From: G963676335 sp963676335
GTDB taxonomy: Bacteria > Pseudomonadota > Alphaproteobacteria > Rickettsiales > Rickettsiaceae
Direction: 5' to 3'
Length of the DNA: 64,000 nucleotides
Assembly: GCA_963676335.1 (NCBI GenBank)
Contig: OY781057.1
Coordinates: forward strand, 558,001-622,000
The notes beneath the pieces were generated by a model that was not told the origin of the DNA, did not search any database, and saw only the letters and a program-made list of their open reading frames with translations. A program made the translations under genes and the position numbers. Below are positions 44,249 through 53,128 of this stretch, piece by piece; position 1 is the first letter of the stretch, and each line of letters opens with the position of its first letter.

Positions 44249-46450
44249 ATGCTTGCGGTAGTAACCAAATGTATGGTATCATCATATTATATGAAGGACC
44301 AAATAGAACATTTATCAGGTACTGTAGAGAGGATAGTTTATCATAATCCTGAGAATGGATTTATTATTTTACGAGTGCATGTTAAAGGGGGTAGGGATTT
44401 AGCAACTGTTATAGGCAGCGCTCCTGCTGTATCAGTGGGAGAGTATATACAATGTAGCGGTTTTTGGCATAATGATCGTACTCATGGTAAGCAGTTTAAG
44501 GCTAGTTTTTTAAAGCCATTGCAGCCTAATACTTTAGATGGAATCGAGAAATACCTCGGTTCTGGTTTAATTAAAGGAATAGGACCTCGTTTTGCTAGAA
44601 AGATAGTTAAGGCATTTGGTGAAAAAGTGTTTGATGTTATTGAGGGAGAACCTGAGCTTTTATCAACTATTGCAGGAGTTGGTAGTGTAAGAGCACAGAG
44701 TATTTGTGACAGTTGGAAAGATCAAAAAGTTATACGTGAGATTATGATTTTTTTGCAATCTCATGGTATAGGTACAGCTAGGGCCACTAGAATTTATAAG
44801 ACATACGGCGCTGATGCCATTGAGATAGTATCTAAAAACCCATATCAATTAGCTAGAGATATAAGAGGAATAGGTTTTATTTCTGCTGATATTATAGCTT
44901 TTAATTTAGGTATAGAGAAAAATTCTTTACTTAGAGCTCAAGCTGGGCTGTCTCATGTATTACTTGAGGCTGCGTCAAATGGACATTGTTATTTACCTCA
45001 AGACATATTAATACAAAAAAGTCAAAAATTGCTTGAAATTGATCAAGAAATAATAAAATTTGCTATAGAAAAAGAAGTTGCAAATGATTTTTTGGTTATG
45101 GATACAGCAAATCAGGATGACGCTATATTTTTGCCTTATTATCATTTTTATGAAAAGTATATAGCTAATAGTTTATTAAGATTAATTAAAACATTAGTAC
45201 CTACTACTTCTACTAGCAAATGTATAGAATGGGTAGAATTTTTTTTAGGTATACAATTAGCTGACAAGCAAAAAGAAGCTATAAATTTAGCATTAAACAA
45301 AAAAATTATTGTAATAACAGGGGGGCCTGGGACTGGTAAGACTACATTAATTAATTCGTTAGTTAAAATACTAGAAGATAAAAAAATACGTGTTAAACTT
45401 TGCGCTCCTACTGGGCGAGCAGCTAAACGTCTTAGTGAAAGTACTGGGATAAGGGCGGTAACGATTCATAGATTATTGGAAATTGATGTTGTACATGGAG
45501 GGTTTAAACGAAATGAATATTATCCGTTACTATGCGATTATCTTATTGTAGATGAAATGAGTATGGTAGATGTGCAGTTATTCTATTCTTTGCTAAAGGC
45601 ATTACCTAAACATTCCTCCTTAGTATTAGTTGGAGATGTAGACCAGTTACCATCTATTGGAGCTGGTAAGGTATTACAAGATATTATTGAATCTAATGTT
45701 GTGCCGATTATGAGATTAAATGAGATATTTAGACAAGTAGCTACCAGTGATATTATCCTTAATGCTTGTAGAGTTAATAAGGGCCTACTACCTGAAAAGC
45801 CATTTACTAATGGTAAATCTGATTTTTATTTTATTGAAGTAGGAGAAGAGGAGGAAATTATAAACAAAATAAGCACTATGGTTAAAGATAGGATCCCTAA
45901 TAAGTTTAACCTGCACCCTGTAAATGATATACAGGTATTATGCCCAATGCGAAGAGGAAACATCGGTGCAAAGGCACTTAACATCGTTCTTCAAAAGCTA
46001 TTAAATCCTAATTGTAGTATAAGTATTACTAGATTTGGTGAAACTTTTGCCCTTGGTGATAAAGTGATGCAGATAGAAAACAATTATGATAAGGAAATAT
46101 ATAATGGAGATATAGGTGTTATAAACAATATCAGAGAGCAAGAGCTTCTAATAGATTTCGATAATAGATGTGTAGTGTATGATTATACAGAACTAGATCA
46201 AATAGTCTTAGCGTATGCCACTACTATACATAAGTCCCAAGGCTCAGAGTACCCAGCTGTTATTATTCCAATAACTATGCAGAGTTTTATGATGCTAAGA
46301 CGAGAGCTTATCTATACTGGCATCACTCGTGGTAAAAAACTTGTAATCATAATAGGTCAAAAAAAAGCTTTAGCTATAGCTGTAAAAAATAAGGATAGGG
46401 TGCAGAGATACTCTAAATTAAGAGAGTTGATCAGTTTGCAAATGGATTAA
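44249..46450 (+). CDS. recD2: RecD2-like ATP-dependent DNA helicase
   Basis: A 733-residue SF1 helicase. The N-terminal domain begins LSGTVERIVYHNPENGFIILRVHVKG, typical of RecD2, followed by HhH segments (IKGIGPRFARKIV and IAGVGSVRAQSI). Walker A GGPGTGKTTLINSL lies near residue 358, Walker B LIVDEMSMVD near 430, motif III GDVDQLPSIGAG near 460 and VI YTGITRGKKLVI near 690. It would unwind DNA 5'-3' without RecBC partners. ATG 44249 is the longest start; ATG 44291 fits homologs as well. Its stop codon is followed immediately by the next ORF's ATG. Confidence 0.92.
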   Translation: MLAVVTKCMVSSYYMKDQIEHLSGTVERIVYHNPENGFIILRVHVKGGRDLATVIGSAPAVSVGEYIQCSGFWHNDRTHGKQFKASFLKPLQPNTLDGIEKYLGSGLIKGIGPRFARKIVKAFGEKVFDVIEGEPELLSTIAGVGSVRAQSICDSWKDQKVIREIMIFLQSHGIGTARATRIYKTYGADAIEIVSKNPYQLARDIRGIGFISADIIAFNLGIEKNSLLRAQAGLSHVLLEAASNGHCYLPQDILIQKSQKLLEIDQEIIKFAIEKEVANDFLVMDTANQDDAIFLPYYHFYEKYIANSLLRLIKTLVPTTSTSKCIEWVEFFLGIQLADKQKEAINLALNKKIIVITGGPGTGKTTLINSLVKILEDKKIRVKLCAPTGRAAKRLSESTGIRAVTIHRLLEIDVVHGGFKRNEYYPLLCDYLIVDEMSMVDVQLFYSLLKALPKHSSLVLVGDVDQLPSIGAGKVLQDIIESNVVPIMRLNEIFRQVATSDIILNACRVNKGLLPEKPFTNGKSDFYFIEVGEEEEIINKISTMVKDRIPNKFNLHPVNDIQVLCPMRRGNIGAKALNIVLQKLLNPNCSISITRFGETFALGDKVMQIENNYDKEIYNGDIGVINNIREQELLIDFDNRCVVYDYTELDQIVLAYATTIHKSQGSEYPAVIIPITMQSFMMLRRELIYTGITRGKKLVIIIGQKKALAIAVKNKDRVQRYSKLRELISLQMD

Positions 46451-46747
46451 ATGAGAAACTGTTGCAAAGAGATAGAAAAAAGAAATAGTATAGAAATAAT
46501 GAACAATATTATAGATCAATTTATTGATGTTTTAAATAAAAAAGAGTATTCTTTCCAAAATTTGAATATTTTAAAACAAAATTATTCTGATATTATACGT
46601 ATTTCTTATCAAAGGAATGTTGATTTTATAAAAAGTTTTAAAGAAAAAATGATACATTTTTTAGATTCATATGAAAAATTAAGTACTGAAGGAATACTAA
46701 ATCAACTCAACGATATTGAATTTTTGTTATCACTAAAATTACGGTAA
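46451..46747 (+). CDS. Hypothetical helical protein, 98 aa
   Basis: A 98-residue soluble helical protein, with no recognised domain. It starts directly after the recD2 stop; an in-frame ATG at 46499 would give an 82-residue form beginning MNNIIDQFIDVL. Leucine, isoleucine and lysine heptads in residues 20-95 are compatible with a coiled coil. It ends 4 bp before ruvC, so it is probably cotranscribed with recD2 and ruvC. Confidence 0.55.
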   Translation: MRNCCKEIEKRNSIEIMNNIIDQFIDVLNKKEYSFQNLNILKQNYSDIIRISYQRNVDFIKSFKEKMIHFLDSYEKLSTEGILNQLNDIEFLLSLKLR

Positions 46748-46751
46748 CTAT

Positions 46752-47306
46752 ATGATCATATTGGGTATAGATCCAAGTATTAATCACATCGGTTGGGGAG
46801 TTATTAAAATTAATAATAATTCTATAGAGTATATAGCTAGTAGTACTATATATTTGCATCCTGCGTGGTCAGTTCCTAGTAGATTAGCTAAAATAGCTAA
46901 TAAAATTAAAGAAATTATTGATACTTATTATCCAGAAGTTGTTGCAACGGAAACGGTTTTTATTGATAAAGATGTTTTTAGCGCGCTCAAACTTAGTTAT
47001 GTTAGAGGTGTTATAATGGCTGTTGTTGGTCAATGCAAATTATTATTATGTGAATTTGCTCCTACTACTATAAAAAAGAGTATTACAGGTTCAGGAAGAG
47101 CTAGTAAAGAACAAGTAAAGCTAATGGTAAAAAAAATTATACCTCAAGCTAAACCAGAAAGTTCCGATGAAGCAGACGCTTTAGCTATTGCTTATTGTTG
47201 TTCTGTTCATAATCAATCTGTAGCAGTAATGCATAACGTTGACTATCCACCTGAACATATCGTGTCATTTCATAAAAACAATAAATTATGCAACAAGGAT
47301 ATATAA
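46752..47306 (+). CDS. ruvC: Holliday junction resolvase RuvC
   Basis: A 184-residue endonuclease. The four acidic residues are visible: Asp in GIDPSINHIGWG near residue 6, Glu in ATETVFIDKD near 65, and two in SSDEADALAIAYC near 140. Basic residues in the KKSITGSGRASKEQVKLMVKKI stretch contact DNA. It resolves Holliday junctions with RuvAB (not in the window). Slightly longer than the E. coli enzyme at the C-terminus. The last 19 bp overlap the hydrolase gene. Confidence 0.95.
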   Translation: MIILGIDPSINHIGWGVIKINNNSIEYIASSTIYLHPAWSVPSRLAKIANKIKEIIDTYYPEVVATETVFIDKDVFSALKLSYVRGVIMAVVGQCKLLLCEFAPTTIKKSITGSGRASKEQVKLMVKKIIPQAKPESSDEADALAIAYCCSVHNQSVAVMHNVDYPPEHIVSFHKNNKLCNKDI

Positions 47307-48145
47307 ATATTTCAACTTATTTTAATTTATCAAAAATGCAAATTGTTCCACAGCATAAAATTGCTTATTTGAGTTGGGGAGATCATAATAATGACAATAT
47401 TGTTATATGTGCACATGCATTAACAAGAAACGCATATGATTTTGCAAAATTAGCTGATTATTTAAGTTCGTATTTTAGAGTTATTGCTTTTGATTTTGTA
47501 GGTCGTGGAGATAGCGATTGGTTAATAAAAAAAAAGTGTTATAATTATGACGTTTACTTGAAAGATAGTATTAACATTATTAAATTTTTTACTAAAAAGA
47601 AGGTACACTGGATTGGTACTTCAATGGGTGGAATAGTAGGAATGATGCTTGCCTTCCATGGCTTTATTAAAACTTTAGTATTAAATGATATAGGGCCTTC
47701 TGTTTCTGCCACAGGACTTAATAAAATAACAAAACATATAGGTAATAATGTTGCATTTGGTAATAAAGATAAGGCACAACAATACCTAAAAAATATATAC
47801 AGTCAGTTTGGTATAAAGAACAAAGATTGGCAATTTTTTACTGAACATAGTATAAAATTGAATGAATTTGGAAAATATCAATTAAATTATGACTCAGGAA
47901 TATCTTATGATTTAAAAAAAAATATTAAAGAAGATATTGATTTATGGCATTTTTGGGACAAAATACAGTGTCCCATTTTACTACTACATGGAGAAAAATC
48001 AGATATTTTATTGCCCCACACTGTTGAAGCTATGAAAAAAAATAAAAAAATTTCTGTTCATACTGTTAAAAATGTAGGTCATGCTCCATTCCTATCTGAA
48101 AAAGAAGAGCTTGATTGTATAAAAAATTGGCTATTTCTAAAATAA
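47288..48145 (+). CDS. Alpha/beta hydrolase
   Basis: A 285-residue alpha/beta-fold hydrolase. The oxyanion region is in NIVICAHALTRNAYDF near residue 38, the nucleophile serine lies in GTSMGGIVGMM near 113 (GxSxG), the acid in LLHGEKSDILLP near 235 and the histidine in VGHAPFLSE near 265. All catalytic elements are kept. Related proteins are esterases or C-C bond hydrolases; the substrate is unknown. Start may be ATG 47288, overlapping ruvC by 19 bp. Confidence 0.87.
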   Translation: MQQGYINISTYFNLSKMQIVPQHKIAYLSWGDHNNDNIVICAHALTRNAYDFAKLADYLSSYFRVIAFDFVGRGDSDWLIKKKCYNYDVYLKDSINIIKFFTKKKVHWIGTSMGGIVGMMLAFHGFIKTLVLNDIGPSVSATGLNKITKHIGNNVAFGNKDKAQQYLKNIYSQFGIKNKDWQFFTEHSIKLNEFGKYQLNYDSGISYDLKKNIKEDIDLWHFWDKIQCPILLLHGEKSDILLPHTVEAMKKNKKISVHTVKNVGHAPFLSEKEELDCIKNWLFLK

Positions 48146-48186
48146 GTATGAATCCATAATAAAGAATAGTTATGGCATAAATAAAA

Positions 48187-48360
48187 ACTTGAAAAATACG
48201 AAGCTAGACTTCAAAAAGCGCTAGGAGCGAAGGTAGCAAGTAGCGCAGCATACTTTTGGTATATGAGCAACACAGTTCTAAGAACGCAGTTCTAAGAACG
48301 CGGTTCTAAGAACGCGGTTCTAAAGCGATGCCGTCAATTTTTGAAATGTGGCGAGTATAT
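48187..48360 (-). repeat. Palindromic interspersed repeat, copy C
   Basis: A 174-bp copy in opposite orientation to A and B; its complement begins ATATACTCGCCACATTTC and ends TTTTTCAAGT. It is longer because of an internal tandem expansion. It again lies between convergent genes (hydrolase and mraY). Confidence 0.8.
48274..48326. repeat. 14-bp tandem repeat inside repeat copy C
   Basis: Unit AGTTCTAAGAACGC at 48274, 48288, then GGTTCTAAGAACGC at 48302 and a partial fourth copy. Each unit contains the near-palindrome GTTCTAAGAAC. Copies A and B have just one equivalent segment. Confidence 0.9.
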
Positions 48361-48371
48361 GATTTATATAG

Positions 48372-49460
48372 TTACCGTAATTTTAGTGATGACAAGCCAA
48401 TTAAAGCAAAAATTATTGAGATAATCCAAAATCTTACTACTACTTTGGATTCAGGCCAACCTAACTTTTCAAAATGATGATGTATCGGAGCCATTAAAAA
48501 AACCCTTTTTCCACAAGAAATTTTAAAATAATAAACTTGAATAATAACCGACATTGCTTCTATAACAAATATTCCACCTAGTATTGCCAATACTATTTCA
48601 TGTTTTAAAATAACACTTATTATTCCAAGAGTTCCACCTAAAGATAAACTACCAGTATCTCCCATAAATATTTGAGCTGGTTGAGAATTATACCATAAAA
48701 ATCCTAAACAACTCCCTATAATTGAAGAACATACAATAGCTAATTCCGCCGTATTAGGAACATATATTAAATGTAAATATTTAGCATATTTCTCTCCACC
48801 TACTAAATAAGCAATTAAAGCAAAGCATCCAGCAACTATAGCTACTGGCATTATAGCAAGACCATCTAATCCATCTGTTAAGTTAACTGCATTAGAAGCA
48901 CCAACTATAACACATATAACAAAAGGGATATAAAAGTAACTTATATTTATTAATGCATTTTTAAAAAAGGGAAAACTCAAGTAAGTAGCATATCCACTGT
49001 TATCGGAATAAATTATCATAGATGAGGCAATAATTCCTATTGCAACTTGAATAATTATCTTTTTTGAAGCGCTAATTCCTTTAGAATTGTTTTGTACTAT
49101 TTTTAAATAATCATCTACAAATCCTAAAATTGAAAAAGATAACATTATCAATAATACTAACCAAAAATAAATATTAGTAATATCAACAAATAGTATACAA
49201 CTAAATACAGTAGTAAAAACAATCATAATTCCACCCATTGTAGGTGTTCCTGTCTTACTTTTATGACTTATAGGACCATCTTCTCGAATAGGTTGTCCCT
49301 TTTTTTGCAAATATTTAAGTTTTGTTATTAATTTATTTCCTATTAAAAAAGATAATATTAGACTAACACTCATTGCAATTCCCATACGAAAAGTAATGTA
49401 ATGTAAAAGATTGGCAATATGTGATGAATGAATGTATGGTAGTATAAAATTATATAACAT
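48372..49460 (-). CDS. mraY: Phospho-N-acetylmuramoyl-pentapeptide transferase
   Basis: A 362-residue integral membrane enzyme with about ten helices. Conserved catalytic pieces: GFVDDYLKI near residue 117, NLTDGLDGLA near 193, MGDTGSLSLGG near 267, and HHHFEKLGWPE near 326. It transfers phospho-MurNAc-pentapeptide to undecaprenyl phosphate to form lipid I. It overlaps the murF stop by 11 bp, the standard murF-mraY order. Confidence 0.96.
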   Translation of the reverse strand: MLYNFILPYIHSSHIANLLHYITFRMGIAMSVSLILSFLIGNKLITKLKYLQKKGQPIREDGPISHKSKTGTPTMGGIMIVFTTVFSCILFVDITNIYFWLVLLIMLSFSILGFVDDYLKIVQNNSKGISASKKIIIQVAIGIIASSMIIYSDNSGYATYLSFPFFKNALINISYFYIPFVICVIVGASNAVNLTDGLDGLAIMPVAIVAGCFALIAYLVGGEKYAKYLHLIYVPNTAELAIVCSSIIGSCLGFLWYNSQPAQIFMGDTGSLSLGGTLGIISVILKHEIVLAILGGIFVIEAMSVIIQVYYFKISCGKRVFLMAPIHHHFEKLGWPESKVVVRFWIISIIFALIGLSSLKLR

Positions 49461-50826
49461 TTTTTTTACTTAAATATTTTACTATATGATACAATCTCAT
49501 ACTTCTGGATCCCTTACATAAAACAACATCTTGATCTGATATCATATCATCTATAGAATTTAATGATTGGTCTACGCTATCAAAATGGATTTTATCCATT
49601 GGCAACTTTTTATATAAATTTTTCATTAATTCTCCTATAGTAACTACCTTATCAACTTTAGCATCTAATAACCATGGCAAAACATCTAAATGATATTTAT
49701 CAGAATCTATACCCAACTCTTTCATATCTCCTAATATAGCAATTTTATTTTTGGCTTTTTTGTTTTTTAATCGTAACAATGCCTCTTGTAATGTTACTGG
49801 ACTAGAATTATAGCTTTCATCAATAATAGAATATACTTTCTTTCCATCATTAATATATATTATATTACCACGTCTTTGCACATAATCAAAACTGGCTAAT
49901 TTTTCAGAAATATTTTGCAAATCAAAATTTAGTAAATCGCATAGTAATAAAACAACTGCTATATTAGTAGCCTTTTTAGGTCCAACCAATTTCGATACTA
50001 CATTAATTTTTTTACCAAGAACATCTAATACTATTTTTGATGTTTCAGAATCATCGCTATATGATAGTATTTTACTACTAGATGAGGTATGATATCCAAA
50101 AGTATAAATTTCTGTTATTCCCGTTTCTTTTAAAAGGTTGTATAATTTATCATATTCTTCTATATCATGAGAGATGATTGCTGTTTTTTTACCAGATAAT
50201 CCTATAAAAATTTCTGCTTTAGAATAAAGTATTTCCTCTAAATTATTAAAATTTTTTAGATGGACAGGGGCAATATTATTAATAATGGCTATATCTGGTT
50301 TAACTAATTTGGATAATACAGCTATTTCTCCTGTCATACTCATTCCCATCTCAAAAATAGCAAATTCTGTTGATTGATGTAATGATGCTAAATCAAGAGA
50401 AATTCCTAAATAATTATTAAAACTATATCTACTGGCAAAAACATTTCCTAAAGAAGAAATAACGTGCTTCATCATTTCTTTAGTTGTAGTCTTACCGACG
50501 CTTCCAGTAATACCAATAAATTTAGCATTAGAAGAACTTCTTTTATAATGTGCCAACTTTAGTAGAGCTTGATAAGTATCAGGAACTAAAATAATTTTAT
50601 TTTTAAAAAAATTATTAAAATTTTCATTAACAATTACAGCACTAGCTCCCCTATGTAAAGCATCTTGAACATAATCATGCCCATCTCCATTATTACCTTT
50701 TAAAGCAATAAATAAATCTCCAGGTTTAACATCTTTGGAATTAAATTGTAGTATATTAGTATTAAAACTATAGGGAATATCTATATCTAATGCTTTTGCT
50801 AATTTTCTATTATTCCAAATAAACAC
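49450..50826 (-). CDS. murF: UDP-N-acetylmuramoyl-tripeptide--D-alanyl-D-alanine ligase
   Basis: A 458-residue Mur ligase. The N-terminal domain starts FIWNNRKLAKALDI; the P-loop GITGSVGKTTTKEMM lies near residues 104-118, then RYSFNNYLGISL near 133, the DESYNSSP motif near 338, and the ligase C-terminal domain. It adds D-Ala-D-Ala (made by Ddl in the other mur operon) to the tripeptide. murE is not adjacent in this window. Confidence 0.95.
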   Translation of the reverse strand: MFIWNNRKLAKALDIDIPYSFNTNILQFNSKDVKPGDLFIALKGNNGDGHDYVQDALHRGASAVIVNENFNNFFKNKIILVPDTYQALLKLAHYKRSSSNAKFIGITGSVGKTTTKEMMKHVISSLGNVFASRYSFNNYLGISLDLASLHQSTEFAIFEMGMSMTGEIAVLSKLVKPDIAIINNIAPVHLKNFNNLEEILYSKAEIFIGLSGKKTAIISHDIEEYDKLYNLLKETGITEIYTFGYHTSSSSKILSYSDDSETSKIVLDVLGKKINVVSKLVGPKKATNIAVVLLLCDLLNFDLQNISEKLASFDYVQRRGNIIYINDGKKVYSIIDESYNSSPVTLQEALLRLKNKKAKNKIAILGDMKELGIDSDKYHLDVLPWLLDAKVDKVVTIGELMKNLYKKLPMDKIHFDSVDQSLNSIDDMISDQDVVLCKGSRSMRLYHIVKYLSKKNVI

Positions 50827-50949
50827 ACTAATACCTGTTTCTGATTTATCAGAAGAAAATAATTATTCGTAGAATTCTTATTTCTAATATTCAAACAAAC
50901 AATATCAACATTAAGGCAATGTATCAATAGAAAAAATAATAAATGATTT

Positions 50950-51417
50950 TTATTTTGTTTGTACTAATTTTTCAAAAATTACTTGATCTTTTGGAAGGCT
51001 TTCTGAGGAATCATTAACATATGTCACTAATGATATATAACCTACTCTAAGAATTTCTTTTTGAATATTAAGAAGGGCTTCTTGTTGCATTCTTACTATT
51101 TTTTGATCTGTATCTTGTTGAATTTTTATTAATGAATTTTTTAATTCTTCTTCTTTTAAAGATATAATTTTATTACTGACAACTTGAGCTTGATTTAGAG
51201 CTTCATTTTTAAGTTCCGGTAGGATATTAATTTTTTTTTGACAATAAGTAATTTGTGAAATTACTTCTTCTTTTAGTTTTTGAATATCCTCGATATTAAA
51301 TATTATTTTATCAGTCTTACTTTTCAACACGGAAAATACTTGTTGTTTTATTGGCTTAAATGCTAATAACCAAAATAGTACAAAACAAATTAATATGCAT
51401 AAATTTTCAGTTAACAT
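50950..51417 (-). CDS. atpF: ATP synthase F0 subunit b
   Basis: A 155-residue protein: N-terminal membrane helix (residues 4-21), then a long charged helix running to about residue 130, the layout of subunit b, the stator stalk. The KPIKQQVFSVLKSKTDKI motif directly after the helix is typical of the rickettsial protein. No other F0F1 gene is nearby; it is transcribed alone, divergent from the pcaH-like gene. It could instead be atpX (b'), but position in the family is not resolvable. Confidence 0.75.
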   Translation of the reverse strand: MLTENLCILICFVLFWLLAFKPIKQQVFSVLKSKTDKIIFNIEDIQKLKEEVISQITYCQKKINILPELKNEALNQAQVVSNKIISLKEEELKNSLIKIQQDTDQKIVRMQQEALLNIQKEILRVGYISLVTYVNDSSESLPKDQVIFEKLVQTK

Positions 51418-51519
51418 TTTTTAATCCTCTATTAATCATTAAAAGAGTTATTTTTATCTATTTTACATCTTAAATTATAAGGATACTATATAAATTATAA
51501 GAAATAATTAGTTATCTCA

Positions 51520-52095
51520 ATGAAAAAAATTTTTTTATACACAATATTAGTGTTCTTACTACCAAATTTAAGTATAGCGTTTAATAAAAAAGAGAAAAAT
51601 AATTTCACTACATGTATTCCAACTAAAATTTTTTTTGATGATTATGAGCCTAAAAATTTTCCTCCTACTAATGATTTAACAAGAGCATCTGCTTATAAAA
51701 GCGAGACAAAAGGAAAAATAATTATTTTAAATGGTAAATTATTGGATAAAGATTGTGTCCCAATAGCAAATGCTAAAATTTATTTATGGCAAAAGGGTAT
51801 AGATGGTAAATATCATTATGAGCTTTTACGTAGTAATTTAGGGCAAGAGTATAAAAAATCTCTTTTTGATACTTTTATAGGCGCTGGAACTGCAGTTACT
51901 GATAATGAAGGAAATTTTAAATTTATTACCATTTCTCCTCTTTCTACAAAAGGAGATTCAGCTAATTTTAACATTAGAGTTTCACATGTTTCTTTAGGTC
52001 AGTTACAAACTAAAATTTATATGAAAGATATTAGTTTAACTAATAATATATTTACCATTGTCATGCCTGGGATAGTACCTAATAAACGATATTAG
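51520..52095 (+). CDS. Exported intradiol-dioxygenase-like protein, iron ligands lost
   Basis: A 191-residue protein with an N-terminal signal peptide (LYTILVFLLPNLSIAF). The rest matches the beta-sandwich of protocatechuate 3,4-dioxygenase subunits: ILNGKLLDKDCVPIANAKIYLWQKGIDGKY near residues 72-101 and GTAVTDNEGNFKFITISP near 126-143. Rickettsial annotations usually call it pcaH. The region that should hold Tyr and HxH iron ligands reads STKGDSANFNIRVSH, which contains neither the YP pair nor HxH. A structural or binding role in the periplasm is more likely than aromatic ring cleavage. Confidence 0.8.
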   Translation: MKKIFLYTILVFLLPNLSIAFNKKEKNNFTTCIPTKIFFDDYEPKNFPPTNDLTRASAYKSETKGKIIILNGKLLDKDCVPIANAKIYLWQKGIDGKYHYELLRSNLGQEYKKSLFDTFIGAGTAVTDNEGNFKFITISPLSTKGDSANFNIRVSHVSLGQLQTKIYMKDISLTNNIFTIVMPGIVPNKRY

Positions 52096-52096
52096 T

Positions 52097-53128
52097 TTAT
52101 TTTTCTAAATTAGATTTATAACGCTGAATAAAAAAATGAGATAAAACTTTAATAATTCCAGCGCTTGGCATTGCTAATAATACTCCTATTAAACCAAAAA
52201 ATTTAGCCCATAACATTAATATAAAAAAAATCCATAGAGGATGTATTCCTATCTTCCTTCCAATTATTTTAGGTGTCAAAAAATAAGCCTCTAAGACGTG
52301 TCCTAAAATATACAATAAAATTGCATATAGTATTTCTATACTAAATCCATATCCTATATAAGATATTAGGATAGTTAAAGAAGACATAAAGAAAATACCC
52401 ATAAATGGAAGTATTATACTAAAACCTGACATTAGTCCTAGTAAAACATAGAAATTAGTATCAATAATCCATAGGCCCAAAATGTAATATATTGCAAGAA
52501 GTATACAAATATTAAATTGCCCAGATATATATGCAAATAAAACAATATCGATATCAGTTAATAATTTTATAATAATTTTTTTGTTATTAGGTGGAATCAA
52601 TTGTTCTAAAGTATTTAAAATTTTAGGCCAATCTCGTAAAAAGAAAAATAAGCTTATCGGAATGAGGATAAGTAGATAAGCAGTTTTTATTGTATACTGC
52701 CATAAATTATTTATGACAGATTTTATAGAAAATAAAAAGTTACTAGTTATATTATTAGTTGTACTAAATACTATATCCAATATAGGTACATTGATAATAG
52801 GTATTTTAGTGGTTAATAAAAATATAGATTTTGTTTGAAAATATTCTTGATATTGAGGTATTTTTAGAAAAAATTGTGTAATTTCTTTATATAAAAGAGG
52901 AAAAACGCTGAATGATATGATAAATACTATTAGTACAATACTAAAAAATGTTAATAGTACAGCTATGTTTCTTGACAGGTGTAATTTTTTTTTTAAATAA
53001 TTTATTACTGGTTGAAAAAGATAAGCTAAAACAAATGAAATTATAAAAGGGGATATTACATCTCCAGCAAAACTAACAAGAGTACTTATTATCAACAATA
53101 AACTAATAATAAAACCATACTTTATCAT
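52097..53128 (-). CDS. PerM/AI-2E family transporter
   Basis: A 343-residue membrane protein with about seven hydrophobic segments. The family pattern includes SPFIISFVLAYLFQPVINYLKKK near residues 25-47, LFFFLRDWPKIL near 160, and the conserved FGLIGVLLAMPSAGIIKVL near 312. Substrates are unknown for most members. It is one gene after the DUF2066 protein, a layout also found in other alphaproteobacteria; the starts and stops overlap by 4 bp. Confidence 0.87.
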   Translation of the reverse strand: MIKYGFIISLLLIISTLVSFAGDVISPFIISFVLAYLFQPVINYLKKKLHLSRNIAVLLTFFSIVLIVFIISFSVFPLLYKEITQFFLKIPQYQEYFQTKSIFLLTTKIPIINVPILDIVFSTTNNITSNFLFSIKSVINNLWQYTIKTAYLLILIPISLFFFLRDWPKILNTLEQLIPPNNKKIIIKLLTDIDIVLFAYISGQFNICILLAIYYILGLWIIDTNFYVLLGLMSGFSIILPFMGIFFMSSLTILISYIGYGFSIEILYAILLYILGHVLEAYFLTPKIIGRKIGIHPLWIFFILMLWAKFFGLIGVLLAMPSAGIIKVLSHFFIQRYKSNLEK

